NCBI GenBank assembly: GCA_030762935.1
Contig: CM060900.1
Location: 398,739,132-398,803,131, forward strand
Length of the DNA: 64,000 nt
From: Hymenopus coronatus
Lineage: Eukaryota; Arthropoda; Insecta; Mantodea; Hymenopodidae
Direction of reading: 5' to 3'
Made by a program: the position numbers and the translations under genes. A model generated the notes under the pieces. The model saw nothing but the letters and a program-made list of their open reading frames with translations, was not told the DNA's origin and searched no databases. The stretch's first letter is position 1. Each line of letters opens with the position of its first letter. This document shows positions 62,145 to 64,000 of this stretch, in pieces.

Positions 62145-62992
62145 AATCTAGATCTGGTACAGCGTAGGGCAGTGACTGCGACAATCCTTCCAGTTCCTGC
62201 CTCTCACTCACAACAAACACACACACATCCACACTCATTACTAATCTTCCTTTTCAGCAGCCCTCTAAGCCCTTGAGCTTACCCAGCCAAGGCGGTCCCG
62301 GGGGAAGAGGGCCCCCCCGCGAGTGGCACGGGTCCGCACCTGCAATATGATAGGCAGGCAGCCAGCCATGTGCGCACTCTATACGACAACGCCCAGAAAA
62401 TGGAGTATGACTAGGACCGATAATATCATATACTTTCTAACACACTTTAACGATGTCTCAGGTTGAACAGAATAACTCATGTATATATGTAACAGTATAT
62501 GTAATAGTATTACTCGTAAAATAGATAACAACACTTGTATAAATATCACAAAGATGAAGCCTACATAGGCGGAACCCACACAAAAGCTAAGCTTAATTTA
62601 ACTCTAAACTTAGTATATACTCACAGACGGAGCCAATGGCAGACCTCAACTATTACCTCATAATAATAAGCGATTGTAGTTTTAGGACAGACAATTAACA
62701 ATAAGTTAGTTTGTTTCAGAGACGCAGCGCCATCGTAGCAGCACCCACAAAGACCTAGCAGACTCTAGGTAGCACGATATCCCTCCCACTCGTCCAAATA
62801 TCCTGCTCCTAAAATTCTACTTCACAATCTCCTGAAATTCGCCAGGGGGCAGGCTGGGTTTAGGCCAAGCCTGCCTGCCGGCACCCAATATCCCCTCTGG
62901 CGGCCGCACAGCGGGCCAGTTAATACCACCAGTACTACGCGGGTGCAACAGCGGTACCGCAGAAATCCTTCTCCCTATCCACTCCAGCACCG

Positions 62993-63081
62993 GTGGAGGT
63001 TTTTTAGTCGGTAGGGCCAAGTGGCAGAACCCGACACTCCGGACGTGCCCGGGTAGTCTATAAGGTAGATTTTTCCTCCAC
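62993..63081 (+). other. E4 3'-terminal stem structure
   Basis: GTGGAGG (62993-62999) pairs with CCTCCAC (63075-63081). Compared with E3, both strands lack two bases (GG on one, CC on the other), so pairing is conserved. Confidence 0.7.
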
Positions 63082-63102
63082 TCGAAAAAAAAAAAAAAAA
63101 AA

Positions 63103-63110
63103 ACTTTAGG
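63103..63110 (+). other. ACTTTAGG junction octamer, E4/E5
   Basis: Directly after the E4 poly(A). Here the next element is truncated within its gag region, so the octamer cannot be that element's own 5' end. Confidence 0.75.
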
Positions 63111-64000
63111 TTCAGTGCCCCCTGTATCCCCGGAGCAGGGCTTCATCTCCACAACAGCCAGAGCAGCACCATCTAGCTTCATACCACCAATCAACTCTTC
63201 ACCAAACGCTTCACCTGACAACTCATCTTCACCAATGGACACCTTCCTGAAGGACACCGTGAGCTCCATCCAGCAGCACATCGCCGCCATCCTGACGCTT
63301 ACACACCAATTCGGCCTCCGTCTCGAGGAACTTCAGAGGGTAACCAATGAACGACTCGCGGCACTGGAGGCCAAGCACCAGGATTCGGAAGGTGTTGCAG
63401 GTGATCATGGCGAAGTGCTTGCGTCTGTTCAGCGCCAGTTGGATCGCATAGAGAGCCACTTCGTCCATCCACCTGCCAAGATAGCGACGACCGGAGTTCG
63501 CGGCTGGAGTCTCTTGAGGCTTCGGTCGTGGGTATCCGAGAGCTGCAACATCAAATACACCAGTCCATCTCCAAGCAACTACACGACCTTCAGAAAGGAA
63601 TCAGCTCTGACATCCTCACCTACAGCGCTACCGGTCCGGCCCCCAGGGGAAGGAAGAACCGGTAGTACCGACATCATCACCACAGGGAGAGAGTGGCAGC
63701 TCTCCCTGTACTACCAATCCCATTTTTCACCAATAAATCCTAACCACCTACAATTTCCTTAATTCCTCACCTATACTTCGCTACGGTGGCCGGCTGGGCC
63801 TCGGTCAAGCCGGTCTGCTAACAGAACCGTCTCCCCTGCTGGCCGCACCGCGGGCCAGTTCACTTTTACCTTTGACTGCGCGGGTGCAACAGCGGTACCG
63901 CAGCATCCTTAACTTCCAATACCGGTGGAGGGGTTTTTTAGTCGGTAGGCCCACTCTGGGACACCCCGACACTCCGGGCATGCCAGCCTGGGTTAGTCCT
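63111..64000 (+). mobile_element. E5: 5'-truncated gag-only element, runs off the window
   Basis: Starts at a position homologous to 50110 of E2 (GTGCCCCCTGTATCCCCGG) and continues through the Gag coiled-coil region and 3' UTR, including GTGGAGGGG at 63925. The window ends about 40 bases before the expected poly(A). Close to E2 but with its own substitutions. Confidence 0.85.
63115..63662 (+). pseudogene. E5 Gag C-terminal fragment, frameshifted
   Basis: From about 63235 (DTFLKDTVSSIQQHIAAI) to VHPPAK near 63478 it matches the coiled coil of E2 Gag (LGLRLGELQRETKERLAALE in E2; FGLRLEELQRVTNERLAALE here). After 63478 the E2-like residues continue in another frame to RGRKNR-TAG near 63662, so an indel near 63480 breaks it. 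The zinc knuckles are missing through the 5' truncation. Confidence 0.8.

Larger units (their letters stand above)
56742..63103 (+). mobile_element. E4: Jockey-clade retrotransposon with long Gag
   Basis: 5' UTR (56742-57338), ORF1, ORF2 (one frameshift), a 959-base 3' UTR and poly(A) 63085-63103. The first part of the 3' UTR (about 62260-62345) resembles the E3 3' UTR, while its last ~280 bases (from about 62820) are homologous to gag-only E2 and E5. The element is therefore linked to both groups. Confidence 0.9.

Noticed and set aside
1..64000. CRISPR arrays, bacterial operons, ribosome binding sites
   Set aside because: No regularly spaced repeats with unique spacers and no prokaryotic gene arrangement; all evidence is eukaryotic.

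Overview
This window is nuclear DNA from an animal, most likely an arthropod. The evidence is Jockey-clade and RTE-like non-LTR retrotransposons, mariner, piggyBac and hAT fossils, tRNA-derived SINEs, Polinton-like DNA polymerase remnants, long microsatellites and no cellular gene that I can recognise. A GC-rich SINE with ATT tails would fit an insect, but I cannot name the species. Essentially everything recognisable is mobile or repetitive DNA.

Layout. (1) 1-29521 is a giant imperfect palindrome. The left arm (1-11627) is repeated in reverse orientation at 18866-29521, and the arm may continue beyond the left window edge. Both arms carry the same fossils in mirror order: mariner, SINEs, RTE-like and Jockey/CR1-like LINE remnants, and an unnamed dispersed repeat. 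The arms differ in microsatellite length and by arm-specific insertions, so they have evolved separately. (2) The 7.2 kb spacer holds a truncated Polinton/Maverick-like element with a broken protein-primed family-B DNA polymerase on the minus strand; the right palindrome junction cuts it inside the gene. (3) 29522-31944 holds an AAT microsatellite and a decayed hAT/ZMYM-type transposase. (4) About 31945-45754 is a huge TTA-type satellite with higher-order structure, interrupted by two near-identical SINEs and one 5'-truncated RTE-like LINE. (5) 45745-47430 holds a piggyBac fossil abutting a second Polinton-like end and a scrambled polymerase N-terminus.

(6) From 47430 to the window end there is an uninterrupted head-to-tail array of Jockey-clade elements, all on the plus strand: E0 (a 3' stub), E1 and E2 (gag-only), E3 and E4 (ORF1 plus EN-RT ORF2) and E5 (truncated gag-only, running off the window). 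Nearly every unit is bounded by the octamer ACTTTAGG, whether or not its 5' end is truncated. The gag-only units share about 280 bp of 3' UTR with autonomous E4, including a terminal stem that co-varies between copies. The simplest reading is a site-targeted retrotransposon community in which gag-only elements use the reverse transcriptase of EN-RT partners, formally similar to HeT-A and TART in Drosophila. E3 ORF2 and E4 ORF1 are open; E3 ORF1 and E4 ORF2 each have one frameshift.

Limits: all homology calls come from reading motifs by eye. Arm identities, repeat boundaries and family names were not computed.
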